A stretch of DNA of 64,000 bases from Dillenia suffruticosa (GCA_033439265.1 JAVTVX010000035.1:7792001-7856000), one strand, 5' to 3'. Positions 37,035 through 49,126 are shown, numbered from the stretch's first letter. Numbers and translations are program-made. Notes: generated by a model from the letters alone, not told the origin.

Positions 37035-38225
37035 AATAATAAGAACGGTTTCGATAAGATTCTTATTTTAATTTCGGTTTGATTCCTTTTGACGGTTTTT
37101 GCATGATTTTTTTTTAATGATATTTTATTTTTATGAGTTTTATAATTGTTAAAAGCTTCTTACCTGTTTGAGTTACTGGATTTGTGACTTGGAGTTCTAA
37201 TTCTAAAATCACACAAAAATCATTCTTCAGATCTTAGTTTGGTTTTGTTGGGGTTATGGTAAAACCCATTTGTCCATCTCAATTTGTTTTGTATCTTCTC
37301 GGTACAAGTCTCTTGGAAGTGTTCGGTAGCCATGGAGTCTTTCGGTGCATACTGTTTGGTGCATGCTTCCCGGTGGATACTATTCGGTATTTGTCTCTCG
37401 GTATAAATTCTCGATGCTGTTCTCAGCAATCAATTGTATTTCTCGACATTTTGCATTCGGAGAAAGAATGGATCTCTCGGTTCTATTCGTTGGGAAAGAA
37501 AATGTCAAATTTTCAAAGCAATTTGTCCTTTTTTTATGTGTGTTGTTTGAAATAAAATAAACAAAAAAATGGGAAAAATGTGGAGGGAAATGGAAGTTTT
37601 TTGTCCCATCGACAGAGGGAAATAATGTTCGGTAGCTTCTCGAGGAAGCCACCAAAAAGGACACAAAAGGTGGTTTTCATATGTCTGTCTTATTACCTAG
37701 ACGGTGAGTGAGCTTCAGAGCTTCATTTTTTCTTTTGTTTTTTCGAGCGAGAGAGCTAGAGAGACATAGTTTTCTTACTTCACAGAGATAAGAAATAAGT
37801 TATTATGATAATTGAGATCTTTTTAAATTAATTTATGAATTTTTAAAGAGGTACAATATATTTATAATCTTCTCTCAAACTTTGGGTATGAGTTTGGGGT
37901 ATTAAAACTTTTGTAATAATTTATTTTTCATAATAGATTTTTATTCGGTTTTTGTTTGATGATTCTTTTAATATAAAATTGATATTCTCTGCTTTTTTTT
38001 TAATTTTATTTATGATATTTGCTCGATTGGCTATCGGCAACATTCCGCTGTGTTGGTGTTCTTTAACCCAACAGGTTTTACGCACATCAATTTTGGTTTT
38101 GTTTCGGATCAAACCGTAATCTCGAATACGTCTACATCCCAACGGAGTGCCTTGATTTTGAGATCTGGAAAACTCACGCTCACATAGCCAACCTGGCATT
38201 CCCACATAAGTGCGGTCTTTTTAGC
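37035..38225 (+). mobile_element. possible degenerate LTR-like block
   Basis: The block separates the promoter relic from its counterpart. It has repeated TCTCGGT/TTCGGT words, a GAGAGAGCTAGAGAGACATAG stretch and a tail resembling the 3' end of plant LTRs (GTGTTGGTGTTCTTTAACCCAACA near 38050). No matching second LTR, primer site or polyprotein was found, so this is tentative. Confidence 0.25.
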
Positions 38226-39135
38226 TGTCACGAGCTCAGGAGAAAAATCCAAAAGCTCGCGACACATTCCTAGGACCGCTCCTTGTGCAATTAATTATAT
38301 GGGCTTCCACGCCAAATCTCTAACCCCCCCCCCCCACCCCCACACTACACTGGTAGGATCTACCCCGGGTCGGCCTCGGCCTTGGTTTCTACCTTGGCAT
38401 GCTATGGTGGATGAGCAGTAAATTGAGGCTAGAATGCAAGAGAGTTGCAGTAACATAAGACAAAATTGAAAGATGAATTTTCTGCCATCTTCCTTAAGTG
38501 TTGTAGCTATATTAAACACAAGATCGCAATTCGTTTTGGGGGAATCTTCTCGGTCAAATTCTCCAAAAATTTGTTATAACCACTCCGACTACGGCCTCAT
38601 AACGGAGAATAACAAAGTAAAAGAAATAAAAGAAAAGAAAAAAGAAATAGAAAAAGACCAAAACACCCATCGGATATAAACTCCTCCCAGCTGATCTAAA
38701 CCAATTCGGTGTTGCTCATATTTTTTTTTTGGTTTGAGGTGTTGCTCATATTGGACTGCTATCACACACACTTTCTTTGCAGCTGTTTTGTTTTGGTTTT
38801 ATTTAAGTAAGCCAATCGACCCTCATGTGGTTTGGTGCCTTTCTAATTTCATATTATGGTCTCATTGGACTGTAAATGTCTGCTTCCTATACTGGGGTGG
38901 GGCATGGTACCGCAGCTGCACCCCCACTACCCGCAACTCACCATTTTCCTTCCCAGATTGATCCACTTAACTAAACCCACTTCCAGATTTTTAGACAATC
39001 ACAATAAGAAAAAGTAATTTGACTGCTTTTGTTAGCCAACTGTTTACAGCTTGAGCTTTACTAGCTACTACACCACAATTGAACACACCTTCCACCAGCC
39101 TTTCCGTCTAGGACTCTGCAAATTTCCCTCTCCCC

Positions 39136-39143
39136 TATAAAAA
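39136..39143 (+). promoter_or_regulatory. TATA box of XTH copy C
   Basis: TATAAAAA lies 76 bp before the start codon. Confidence 0.75.
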
Positions 39144-39218
39144 CAGATCCCGCTTGACATGACAAAATCACCCAAAACACACATTTTCTCTCTTATCTAA
39201 CTAGAATTGAACATCCAT

Positions 39219-40279
39219 ATGGCTTCTTCAATTACTATTCCATCAAGTTTGCTAATTTCTCTTCTTCTCTGCTCTTTAGTCGTAGTCTCTCTGGGTAATT
39301 TTTATAAAGACGTAGACATAACCTGGGGCGATGGGCGGGCTAAGATGCTCAACAATGGTGACCTTCTCACCCTCTCTCTTGACAAAACCTCTGGCTCTGG
39401 ATTCCAATCCAAAAATGAATTCCTATTTGGCAAAATTGATATGCAGATCAAGCTAGTCCCGGGTAACTCTGCTGGCACCGTGACCGCCTACTATGTATGT
39501 TCCATTTTTTGTGTTGCCTAGAAACATGTTTTTGCAACAGATTTTTTTTTTTTGTTATCTGGCTAATGTTTGTGATTGGGACGTTTCCGCAGTTATCCTC
39601 ACAAGGACCAACCCATGATGAAATAGACTTCGAATTCTTGGGAAATTTGAGTGGTGACCCTTACATTCTCCATACCAATGTGTTCAGCCAAGGCAAAGGC
39701 AACAGAGAGCAACAATTCTACCTGTGGTTTGATCCCACTGCTGATTTCCACACCTATTCCATTCTCTGGAATCCCCAGCGCATCATGTGAGGAAGCCATA
39801 GTTACCCATCAATCTAAGTCAATAAATTTCCCAAACTTGTTCTCGTTCAAGTATTTCTTTGCTAATATATATATTTTTTCAATTTAATGTGCAGATTCTC
39901 TGTTGATGGGACACCCATTAGAGAGTTCAAGAACTTGGAATCAAATGGAGTACCATACCCAAAAGACCAGCCTATGAGGATTTACTCCAGCCTATGGAAT
40001 GCAGATGATTGGGCCACAAGAGGTGGACTTATCAAGACAGATTGGACACAAGCTCCATTCACTGCCTCTTATAGGAATTTAAATGCAGACGCTTGTGTTG
40101 TTACCAATGGGAAGTCAAGTTGTGGCTCAGGCGGTTCAAATGCATGGTTGTCAGAACAGTTGGATTCAACAAGCCAAGAGAGATTGAAGTGGGTGAAGAA
40201 AAATTACATGATTTACAACTATTGCACCGACACAAAGCGATTCCCACAAGGTCTCCCACCAGAGTGCAACACCTTTTAA
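39219..40279 (+). CDS. XTH: xyloglucan endotransglucosylase/hydrolase (XTH copy C)
   Basis: Exons 39219-39494, 39593-39786 and 39895-40279 encode 284 residues. The start is the first ATG ([10 protein letters not shown]) after the TATA box; a TTG-initiated extension is not credible. A hydrophobic signal peptide ends near SLG at about residue 26. The GH16 motif [10 protein letters not shown] has Glu102 and Glu106, then the NLS sequon at 110. The [13 protein letters not shown] block and the C-terminal [18 protein letters not shown] complete the XET domain. Both introns are about 100 bp, the shortest set of the array. The product should be secreted and act on wall xyloglucan. First of three plus-strand copies. 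Confidence 0.95.
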
Positions 40280-42370
40280 GAAGATCAGCAAACTCTTTTT
40301 GTTTTTTTTTTCTGCAGGATGCATATATTCTCTCTTGTACTATTGAAATGAAAATTCTTTAATTCTTTCTCAATACGGACATCACCAACACTCTGTTTCT
40401 AGTAAGGAAATCAAGTACCTCGCTCTGCCATGCCATTTACTTTGGACAGCGGAATGAGAATACATATTTTTTTTAAATAATTGATTATTAATATCTAAAA
40501 ATTTGATTAATCCAATTCAAAAAGTTGTGAACCTCGATCTAGAAGACAGACTTTGATTTAAAAAGTTCAATATCACGTCACTAAACCCATGAATTATTAG
40601 TAATGATATGAAAATAGTATCATATAAATGTCCTAGCTATGAAAAAAGTCAACAAATTGGAGAAACCAAAACCAATCATTAAAAAAAAAAAAGATTTATA
40701 TGAGTTGACTTGGGAAGACTAAGATTGCATAATCATCTTTCCCAAAATGTAAAAAATTAAAGTATTTTGGCACTCTGTCATAAACCAATTCAGAAGTAGA
40801 TTGTTTAAAAAAATTCTGGATGGAATAAAATATCTCACATTTCCCCACGAATAGTTTCTACCTTTTGATTTCCAAAGGAATATTGTTACTCTCAATGTCA
40901 CTCCCAATATCTCCAGAACATCTATCGATTACAGCTCCCACACAACCTTAAGGGAGACATAATTTATGCTAATCTGTAGGTATTAATAGGTAAAAACAGA
41001 GCAGATCGGAGAAAGGAGTTTTGATTCAAGTAGTCTGCATCAAGATGCAACATAATATATGAAGCTAAAATATAATTATTTGAGTGGCACATGGGATCAT
41101 AATTGTTGTTAGGCTATGGTGTGACAGGTTTTTCTTGTATCTTCTTTATAAATGATACGAAATTTAATTTAAATTATTTTAATTAAAATATTAATTCATC
41201 TTAAAAATACTAACCGAATATCGGCAAGTAAGTAACGATCATACTAATCTTGTATGGTATTAACCTAATGAATAATATTTCGGTTATATTGAATGTTTTT
41301 TAAATTTATATAGCATTTGGATATTCAACTTAAAATTTATTCTTCTTTCTTATTATATTATTATTTTAAATTTGTATGTAAATATATATATATACATATA
41401 TTTTTTTATACTCTATGGCGCTATAATATGGAATGTCTAAGATATTTTGATAGTGAAAAATTTCATACTAGGAATAAAATAAATACATCTGCTGATACGA
41501 TATTGACAATTATGCATAAGATAAAATCGAAGAATTTTAATGAATATACGCTCTTCAATTTTGTAATATTATCAAATTTATGAAGAAAAATGAACAATTG
41601 CCCGGAAAAGATGTAATCGTTACCCTAAAAATAAAAATGATCACAAGAATAAAAAACAGTATAGCATGGTGTTGATTGATTCTCAAAAATTTTACAAGAA
41701 TTGCCTATTTCCCCTTTTTCAATCCCCGCGGAGCCCTTGAACGGGGATGGATCGGGTATTGCTGCCCGTCTAATGTCCGGGAGATTTTTAAGCCTGTCCA
41801 CGCCTTGAAGGTTACCCGGAATTTTCGAGCATCTCTTGCGTCCCCGCCCCGCCCTATATTCGAAAAAAAGAATAATAAAATAAAAAGTATCTTGCTGTTT
41901 CTGTGACCTGAGAAAGGCACGTCAATCTATTGAATCCTCCAACGAATGGATGCCCTATTTCACTTGAGGAATATTACCCGAGTCGCGACCCAATTCCCAA
42001 TGAATGCATTCAATCGGGCGAAGCGAATGGGTACCCGTAAGAACAACCCAAATTGTCATCCCTTGTTGGGCGATAATTAATATCAAGATTTTGTCATTTC
42101 TAATAATTTTTTTGGATCAAATTTAGTTAAAAATATTCCATTGCCCCCTCATCGGATCACTAGGGAACAAAGCTGGTCTGCGACTTATTATATGGGTCTA
42201 TTTTAAACACGAAAAAGAACAATATTGTTATAAGAAAAACGTATACAGAGAACAGCATAATAAAAATTGAGATATGCTGATTAACCATAAAAATAGTAAT
42301 CCTCTGACTTTGTAGTTAAATCATATCAAGTCTAATTTTTTAATTTTTTTATAATTTGATATCACAACTA
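40280..42370. other. intergenic between XTH C and D
   Basis: AT-rich, with a GC-rich island at about 41700-41860 and another patch at about 41950-42060 containing repeated CCCG/GGGT words typical of an old dispersed repeat. A possible SINE 3' end lies at about 40480-40540. No gene seen. Confidence 0.45.
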
Positions 42371-42395
42371 TCCCGACTTTCCTTGGGTATTTGGT

Positions 42396-42570
42396 CTAGT
42401 GTATGTGAGGACGGCTTCTGCAAGCTGGGCCATGCAACGGCCACCCGCGTCCCAAGTCCGCTCCCACACTTCTAAGGCGGTGGCACCGGCACTGGGATGG
42501 CATGGCACCGGCACTGGGAAGGGATGACACCAACGGCGCGCTTTCGTCCCACTTTATAAAACGTGTATCC
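42396..42570 (+). promoter_or_regulatory. conserved upstream block of XTH copies D and E (D copy)
   Basis: GGCGGTGGCACC, CACCAACGGCGCGCTTTCGTCC and TTTATAAAACG match GGCGGTGGCACC, CACCAACTCCGCGCTTTCCTCC and TTTTCAAAACG upstream of copy E (about 47790-47835). In D a 22-bp unit containing TGGCACCGGCACTGGGA is duplicated in tandem (42481 and 42503). The block lies 330-500 bp before the start codon. Confidence 0.55.
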
Positions 42571-42669
42571 TTTAAAACCAGCCCATAGTTGGTGGCTTTT
42601 GCAAATATGATATTCATTTTCTTCATTATTTAATTACGCTTTTCATTTGTTACAATATTAGCTAGCACA

Positions 42670-42689
42670 CCAACAGCTGTCTCCAGCTT
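42670..42689 (+). promoter_or_regulatory. CAACAGCTGT box upstream of XTH copy D
   Basis: CAACAGCTGTCTCCAGCTT follows TATTAGCTAGC. Copy E has CAACAGCTGTTCCAGCTT after TATTAGCTAGC at about 47907. The CAGCTG core is shared with copies A and B. Confidence 0.5.
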
Positions 42690-42782
42690 ATTTCCAGATG
42701 GTCAAATTACTGACTTCTTCACTTTCCCGGAGTCTTCACATACCCATCCACACCCACACACACACTCTCCCTCTCTAATCCC

Positions 42783-42790
42783 TATATAAA
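42783..42790 (+). promoter_or_regulatory. TATA box of XTH copy D
   Basis: TATATAAA lies about 110 bp before the start codon. Confidence 0.75.
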
Positions 42791-42898
42791 CCCCAAAAGC
42801 TACTGCCTTTCCCCACCCGACTCCTCGTTCCTCGCTTCCAATTTATCATTCAAAAACTGGTCTCAATTCACTAAACCCAACATTACCATAATAAATTC

Positions 42899-43943
42899 AT
42901 GGCTTCTTCTTCAACAACCCAGCAAATAATTTTGCTGATCTCTCTTGTTATTAGCACTTTAGTTATTGCCTCTACTGCCAATTTCTACAATAGTGTAGAC
43001 ATTACTTGGGGTGACGGCCGTCCCAAGATACTCAACAATGGCGACCTTCTCACTCTCTCCCTTGACAAAACCTCAGGATCCGGCTTCCAATCCAAGAATG
43101 AATTCCTCTTTGGCAAAATTGACATGCAGCTCAAGCTTGTCTCCGGCAACTCCGCCGGCACCGTCACTGCGTACTATGTGAGTATCTTTTCTGTGTGTTG
43201 CTAGCAACCTGATATTTGCTCCAAAATTTTTGTTATAGGTTATTGATTTGGTGACTATATTTATATGCAGTTATCTTCGCAAGGTCCAACCCATGATGAA
43301 ATAGATTTTGAATTCTTGGGAAATCTAAGTGGCGACCCTTACATTCTCCACACCAATGTGTTCAGCCAAGGCAAAGGCAACAGAGAGCAACAGTTCTACC
43401 TGTGGTTTGACCCTACTGCTGATTTTCACACCTACACCATTCTCTGGAATCCACAGCACATCATGTAAGTCACACCATCTATGACATAAATTTCTCAAAT
43501 GTTTGCTTTCATTAATGAGTGTTTTTAGACTCACCTATTAGTTCAAATTGATTTGCAGATTTTCTGTTGATGGCACACCCATAAGAGAATTCAAGAACTT
43601 GGAATCAAATGGGGTACCTTATCCTAAAAGCCAGCCCATGAGGACATACTCTAGCCTGTGGAATGCAGATGATTGGGCCACAAGAGGTGGGCTTATCAAG
43701 ACAGATTGGACCCAAGCCCCATTTACGGCCTCATACAGGAACTTCAACGCAGATGCTTGTGTGGTCGCTAATGGTAAATCAAGCTGTGGTTCAAGCGGTT
43801 CCGGTGCATGGTTCTCGCAAGAGTTGGATTCGACAAGCGAAGAGAGAATGAAGTGGGTGCAGAAAAATTACATGATTTACAACTACTGCACTGACACAAA
43901 ACGATTCCCACAAGGACTCCCTCCGGAATGTACTTTAGCTTAG
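42899..43943 (+). CDS. XTH: xyloglucan endotransglucosylase/hydrolase (XTH copy D)
   Basis: Exons 42899-43177, 43271-43464 and 43559-43943 encode 285 residues. The signal peptide ([17 protein letters not shown]) is followed by [24 protein letters not shown] carries Glu103 and Glu107, and the sequon is NLS at 111. The C-terminal domain ends [18 protein letters not shown]. It is very close to copy E in exons, intron sequence and upstream blocks, so these two are the youngest duplicates. Copies C and D have a short Gly/Ser insertion (CGSGGSN or CGSSGSG) in the C-terminal loop that A, B and E lack. The 3' UTR has a tandemly doubled ATTCTTTTTTGTATGTA (about 44008-44041). Confidence 0.95.
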
Positions 43944-45500
43944 GAAGAGAGCAAACTTGCTATAGTTAATTACGTATTTCTTCCTAGTTCTCTTCCGCAT
44001 AACATTATTCTTTTTTGTATGTATATTCTTTTTTGTATGTAATACCCATTATCGAGTATGAAGGAGATTATTTAATTCTTTTTAAATTCGGCTCCTGCAT
44101 GCAAATGAGACTATTATTTTCTATTTTGAGAATTTTTTACAAGAGAAAGTAACTTACAAGAGAGACCTTTTGACTTACAATGCTGGAAGACACATACTTA
44201 AATGGTACTTGAGAGAGAAATCTGGTACCTATAAATAGAAGTAACATTAGTTAAAGATTGAAATCTAATAACTTGGGAAAAAGAAGAACAAATTAGTAGT
44301 ACTACTTTAGAAACATCTTGATATAGAACAATCCTAGAAAGATGGACATTCTAGAAAATATTAATTAAAATACTAGTTCCAGAAAATCAACTTTAACCGT
44401 TTCAAACCCCCTCCCCCTGAACCCCCAAAGGGTATAGTTTTCTCTTTCCATCCCCACCCTTGTAGGAGCAGGGAAGGGCCCCCGACTGCCTTACTAAATA
44501 AGAGATGAGGTGGGAGTGAGATGGAGAAGTTGGAAACCAATGTTAAATATATAAAGGTGTTGTCTCGGATTACTTCAAGCGGAAGAACCCTTTGATGTTG
44601 AGGATGAAGAAAGACAAAAATGAAAAGAGAACCTGCCACAGAAAACAACCATTGTCATGGCGGCGATGATAATCAGCGATGATGGAGGAAGAACTCACCA
44701 AACTTGAAGAATGAGTAATTTTGACGGCTCTGTTGGCGATCGAGAGATGGGAGGATTCTAAGTGTTAGATTTCTTCCTTAATCTTGGTTCAGTAAACAAG
44801 AAAGAAAAACCAAATTGGATTTTTGATTTCATATCTTAAATGTGTAAATTAATGGAGCAAGAAAGAGGATAAAATAAGAGATGAAACTAAAAATCTTGAT
44901 TAATGCTCTAAATAACCATGGGCTGGGATAAAGAGAGGAGAAGGAAATTTAAGAGAGGGCACACATGAGGAAACTAATTAAATTTTGTCCTTACCACCGG
45001 CCAGCTATCCCCTCTTCGTCTCTCTTCCCATCTGTCATGTCCCTGCTCTCTTTCTCCCTGTGTCGATCAACTAATCATTTTGTTAATATTTTTAATTAGT
45101 TTCAACTTATTTTAATTCATCTGCATTAAATATGATCTTTAATTTCAATCAATATAGTTCAGGTATTAAATAGATTATTATCTTCTTTTGTCATTACCAT
45201 TAAAAATCATAAATGTCTAATATTTGAAATTGATGACTATTTATGATATGCTGCGGAATGAGATTTTAATTCATTCTATTTATTAATGATATTTTATCTG
45301 TGAATATTCATCCATTGAACAATGCAAGCTTATGATTGGTAATGCCATTAAGGTTTAAGAATCCCCTCACTTGATTTCCTATTTTTGTTTAATATGGAAG
45401 GAATCGCAGCCGTAGTTTCCTTTTTCAATATTTCACAAAAAAGGGTTAATGAAGACAAGTATTTGAATCCACCAAGAATGGCAAAGATTCCCTCCCTTTC
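43944..45500. other. intergenic, no gene seen
   Basis: Contains the 3' UTR of copy D, then AT-rich spacer. Short frames on both strands have no recognisable content. Confidence 0.5.
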
Positions 45501-45524
45501 AAACAAATCAATTCCCACGACATA

Positions 45525-46480
45525 TTGCCAAACATAAGAAAAGGATGGGATTTTGATCGTAATGGATGTGAATCAAAGCTAAAAACAAGCCCCGAACATT
45601 CTGGTTTTTACCGGTCTTCCCTTTGTGGACATAGTGTTGCAGCATTGCACGATGTAACATGCAGTCTGCATGCCAAGACAACTCTGCATATGCCAAAGGA
45701 AGCAAGGGAGGTTCGCTTGGACACAATTCCAAGGAATGTTCCCACGGACACAATTCCTCATAATGCACCAAAGACCATCACTGAAAAGTTACCTTCTCTC
45801 CACATCAAAGAGCAACTGCCTAAGGCGTTGCACAGCACTACATATAGCTGCCCAAAGACAAGCAGTGCTCGAGCGATTGCATAAGCCAACCGACCACTTC
45901 CATGCCAAAGGATGCGACCCTTCAAACAAAGGTCACGACCTTTCATGCAACCTCAAGCAATCCGCATGCAAATATCCCCAAAGCAGTAGAGGAGACCATT
46001 GCTCAGGAGAACGAGCGTTCGAGAAGGCCCCCGCTCGAAAGGATGCCATGCGAAGAGTCACCATGGCACAAGCAACCAGCACATGCACTTGCACCATGTC
46101 ACGAGCAATCCCCACATAGGCTCGAGCAAAGTGACGCCTCTGCATGTAGAGATCCCTAGCAGCCCTCGCCATGAGTCATTAGAGTATGAAGAGATGCAAC
46201 CTTTGAGGCACCAGCACGAGGCGCAGCAAGAACTAGGCAATGCAGTCCGCGGCACAGCACACCATGAGCCAAGGCATAGTGCTAAAGTGGCTGCAAGCAA
46301 GGAAATGCAAGACCCACCCATGCTCGAAGAAATAGCATCATGGCTCGATGAAATAGAGCCATGGCTCGATGATGCATAGGAGAATATGGGCCAGGGTGCA
46401 ACGAGATAGGGCCACTACTCGAGCAGGAGGAAGCAGCGCGTGCTAGCGCGCACATGCTATCCAACTGAAGAGCCATTAGT
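45525..46480 (+). other. GC-rich, coding-like block of unknown identity
   Basis: Markedly richer in GC than its surroundings, with frames open on both strands over several hundred bases (for example 45525-45884 and 45999-46379, plus). Translations are rich in His, Ala, Pro and Glu and contain an internal repeat (ASWLDEIEPWLDDA). I recognise no domain. Because an LTR-like sequence follows directly, it could be the 3' end of a retrotransposon, but this is inference. Confidence 0.3.
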
Positions 46481-46489
46481 CCCTCCAAG

Positions 46490-47150
46490 CAATAACTGTC
46501 ATTCTGAATAAATTCCTTTATTTATTTTATGTTTTTTGAGTGTTGTAATAAGGGCCATAATTACCTAATAGTTATTAGAGTTAATTGATGCCAAATGAAG
46601 TCCTTTAGCATGAAAGGACCTATGTAATGAACACCCTTACATTTCCAGCCCTTTAGTATAAATAAGGCAGTCCTCCCCTCTTGTAATAATCTAGAAAATA
46701 TTAAGTAAACTTTCATAAATTTTCTTCTCCAACGTGAGTAAGAGAATAGGATCTAAGAGTGCTTAACAACCCCTTAAGTTACATCACGTTGCGTGATAGA
46801 TTCTTGTCCCTTGAAGACCCATCAAAGGCAAGTTCCAATCATCTTTCCATCTTCTTCATCTTCTTCACAATTACGCCCATCTCTCTGCAAGTTAAGACCT
46901 TATGCAAAAGGTATATTGGTACCTTGCATAAAGAACACTTGAACCAAACCACACAAACCTCCCTATCCCCTAAATCCGTGCAAGATCAAGGCTTCCTCAA
47001 CCAAGTGTGTGCCAAGCCAAAATCTTGGCCCTTCTCACAGCCTTTGCTTGAGAAGAAACCCAAGAGTTGTGTGTCCCTCACCAACAGAACGCAACACATA
47101 GTCATGCACGCACGACCTTGTCCCAGCATCGAAGGTTGTCATTTTTGCGT
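46490..47150 (+). mobile_element. probable solo or partial LTR
   Basis: It begins near TGTCATTCTGAATAAATTCC. A TATA-like TATAAATAAGG lies at about 46659, followed by a CT-rich initiator region, GTAATAATCTAG, a short leader and several short pyrimidine-rich repeats. The layout resembles the U3-R-U5 of a plant LTR retrotransposon. No partner LTR is visible in the window. Confidence 0.4.
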
Positions 47151-47689
47151 CTAAATCATCACTCTCCACTTCACCCCCACCCCAAATCCAATGGCTAACA
47201 TCGTTTCCTTCTCCCCCACACAGCATGTAATTTGTATTGACCCAGTTTACGCAAACTAATTTGGAGCATAAGATTTAATTGACCTGAGGAGGGTGTCTGT
47301 CCAAATTAGCACGGTAACAAAAGAAGTCTTCTCAAAGAACAATATACATGGTAGGAATGGCTACGGTCCAAAAATTATCTCTTCCGGTTCTAAGTAAAGA
47401 ATAGAGCAAGGTCTTAACTCAATTTTTACTTTAAAAAATTATGATTAGTTTTGAATTATTATAAAAAATTATTTATCGATCTTAATTTTTTAATAATTTA
47501 TTTTTAATATTATAATTCATCGATATTTAACTTTTTTTTTGAAAAAATTATTTATTCGAACCGAAAATTTTTTATTTTGCAAAATGAGAAATCAAAATCA
47601 ACATTGTAAACACGATTCCGTTTTGGCTCCGACACTATACAATGATCAACAATTTTTTAAAACGTTGATTATTGATCGATCCGGTATGA

Positions 47690-47850
47690 TTTCAGAATTC
47701 GGTCCGAAGTGTGGCTTGTCCAGGCGTATATGGTCGGGTGGGGCACAGATTTGGGCCTTGCCCTTCCTTTCCTGCCCACTCATGGGAGGCGGTGGCACCA
47801 ACTCCGCGCTTTCCTCCAACTTTTCAAAACGCGGCTCCTCCTAACCCAAC
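47690..47850 (+). promoter_or_regulatory. conserved upstream block of XTH copies D and E (E copy)
   Basis: Counterpart of 42396-42570, single copy of the GGTGGCACC unit, 230-390 bp before the start codon. Confidence 0.5.
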
Positions 47851-47942
47851 AGCTTTTGGCGTCTTTTTCTTCATTCTCTATTATTAGCTAGCTAAAGCTC
47901 GCCTAGCAACAGCTGTTCCAGCTTCCTCTCATTCTCAAAGTG

Positions 47943-47944
<2 letters not shown>

Positions 47945-47988
<44 letters not shown>
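47945..47988. repeat. (CT)22 run at the XTH-E core promoter
   Basis: An uninterrupted CT run ends in TATACACTACAAATAC, at the place where copy D has CTCTCTAATCCCTATATAAA. The canonical TATATAAA of D is thus replaced by a weaker TATACA in E. Confidence 0.85.
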
Positions 47989-47991
<3 letters not shown>

Positions 47992-48081
47992 CACTACAAA
48001 TACACTCCATGCATCCTCTTGCCTCTTCACTCAAAATTGTTAATTTTCACTCTTCAAACTCTTAAATTAGAAAACAAAATC

Positions 48082-49126
48082 ATGACTTCTTGTTCAACAA
48101 TCCCACCAATAATTTTGCTAATCTCTCTCATTGTTAGCACTTCGGTGATTACTGCCTCTGCCAATTTCTATAATGATGTAGACATTACATGGGGTGATGG
48201 CCGTGCTAAGATACTCAACAACGGGGACCTCCTCACTCTTTGGCTGGACAAAACCTCAGGCTCTGGCTTCCAATCCAAAAATGAATTCCTCTTTGGAAAA
48301 ATTGACATGCACCTGAAGCTAGTCCCTGGCAACTCCGCTGGCACTGTCACTGCATACTATGTGAGTAGCTTTATTGTGCGTTGCTAGCCATCACAATATA
48401 ATTTGCTCTAAAATTTTCAATTTTCATAGATTATTGATTTGGGGGTTATTTATATGCAGTTATCTTCACAAGGCCCAACCCATGATGAAATAGATTTTGA
48501 ATTCTTGGGAAATCTGAGTGGCGACCCTTACATTCTCCACACCAATGTGTTCTGCCAAGGCAAAGGCAACAGAGAGCAACAGTTCTACTTGTGGTTTGAC
48601 CCTACTGCTGATTTTCACGCCTACACTATTCTCTGGAATCCACAGCACATCATGTAAGTCTTAGTCACCCCATCTACCATATAAATTTCCCAAAAACGCT
48701 TTCATTAAGAGTATTTTTAGACTAACATATTAGTTCTAATTGATTTGCAGATTCTCAGTTGATGGCACACCCATCAGAGAATTCAAGAACTTGGAAGCAA
48801 ATGGGGTGCCTTATCCTAAAAGCCAGCCCATGAGGATATTCTCTAGCCTGTGGAATGCAGATGATTGGGCCACAAGAGGTGGTCTTATCAAGACAGATTG
48901 GACCCAAGCCCCATTTACGGCGTCGTACAGGAACTTCAATGCAGATGCTTGTGTGGTCACTGATGATAAATCAAGCTGCGGTTCAAATGCATGGTTGTCA
49001 CAAGAGTTGGATTCGACAAGCCAAGAGAGAATGAAGTGGGTACAGAAAAATTACATGATTTACAACTACTGCACTGACACAAAGCGTTTCCCACAAGGTC
49101 TCCCTCCAGAATGCAATTTAGCTTAA
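48082..49126 (+). CDS. XTH: xyloglucan endotransglucosylase/hydrolase (XTH copy E)
   Basis: Exons 48082-48360, 48460-48653 and 48751-49126 encode 282 residues. The start is the ATG of [10 protein letters not shown], ahead of a hydrophobic signal peptide; the longer open frame upstream runs into the leader. [10 protein letters not shown] has Glu103 and Glu107 with the NLS sequon at 111. Replacements relative to all four sister copies: [10 protein letters not shown] is [10 protein letters not shown] and NVFSQGK is NVFCQGK, adding an extra Cys in the catalytic domain. The C-terminus is intact ([18 protein letters not shown]). It should be a secreted wall enzyme like its neighbours. The core promoter is altered by a CT expansion. 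Confidence 0.94.

Noticed and set aside
41700..42060. GC-rich patches as a possible gene or CpG-island promoter
   Set aside because: Repeated CCCG/GGGT words and short broken frames look like an old dispersed repeat. No exon is seen.
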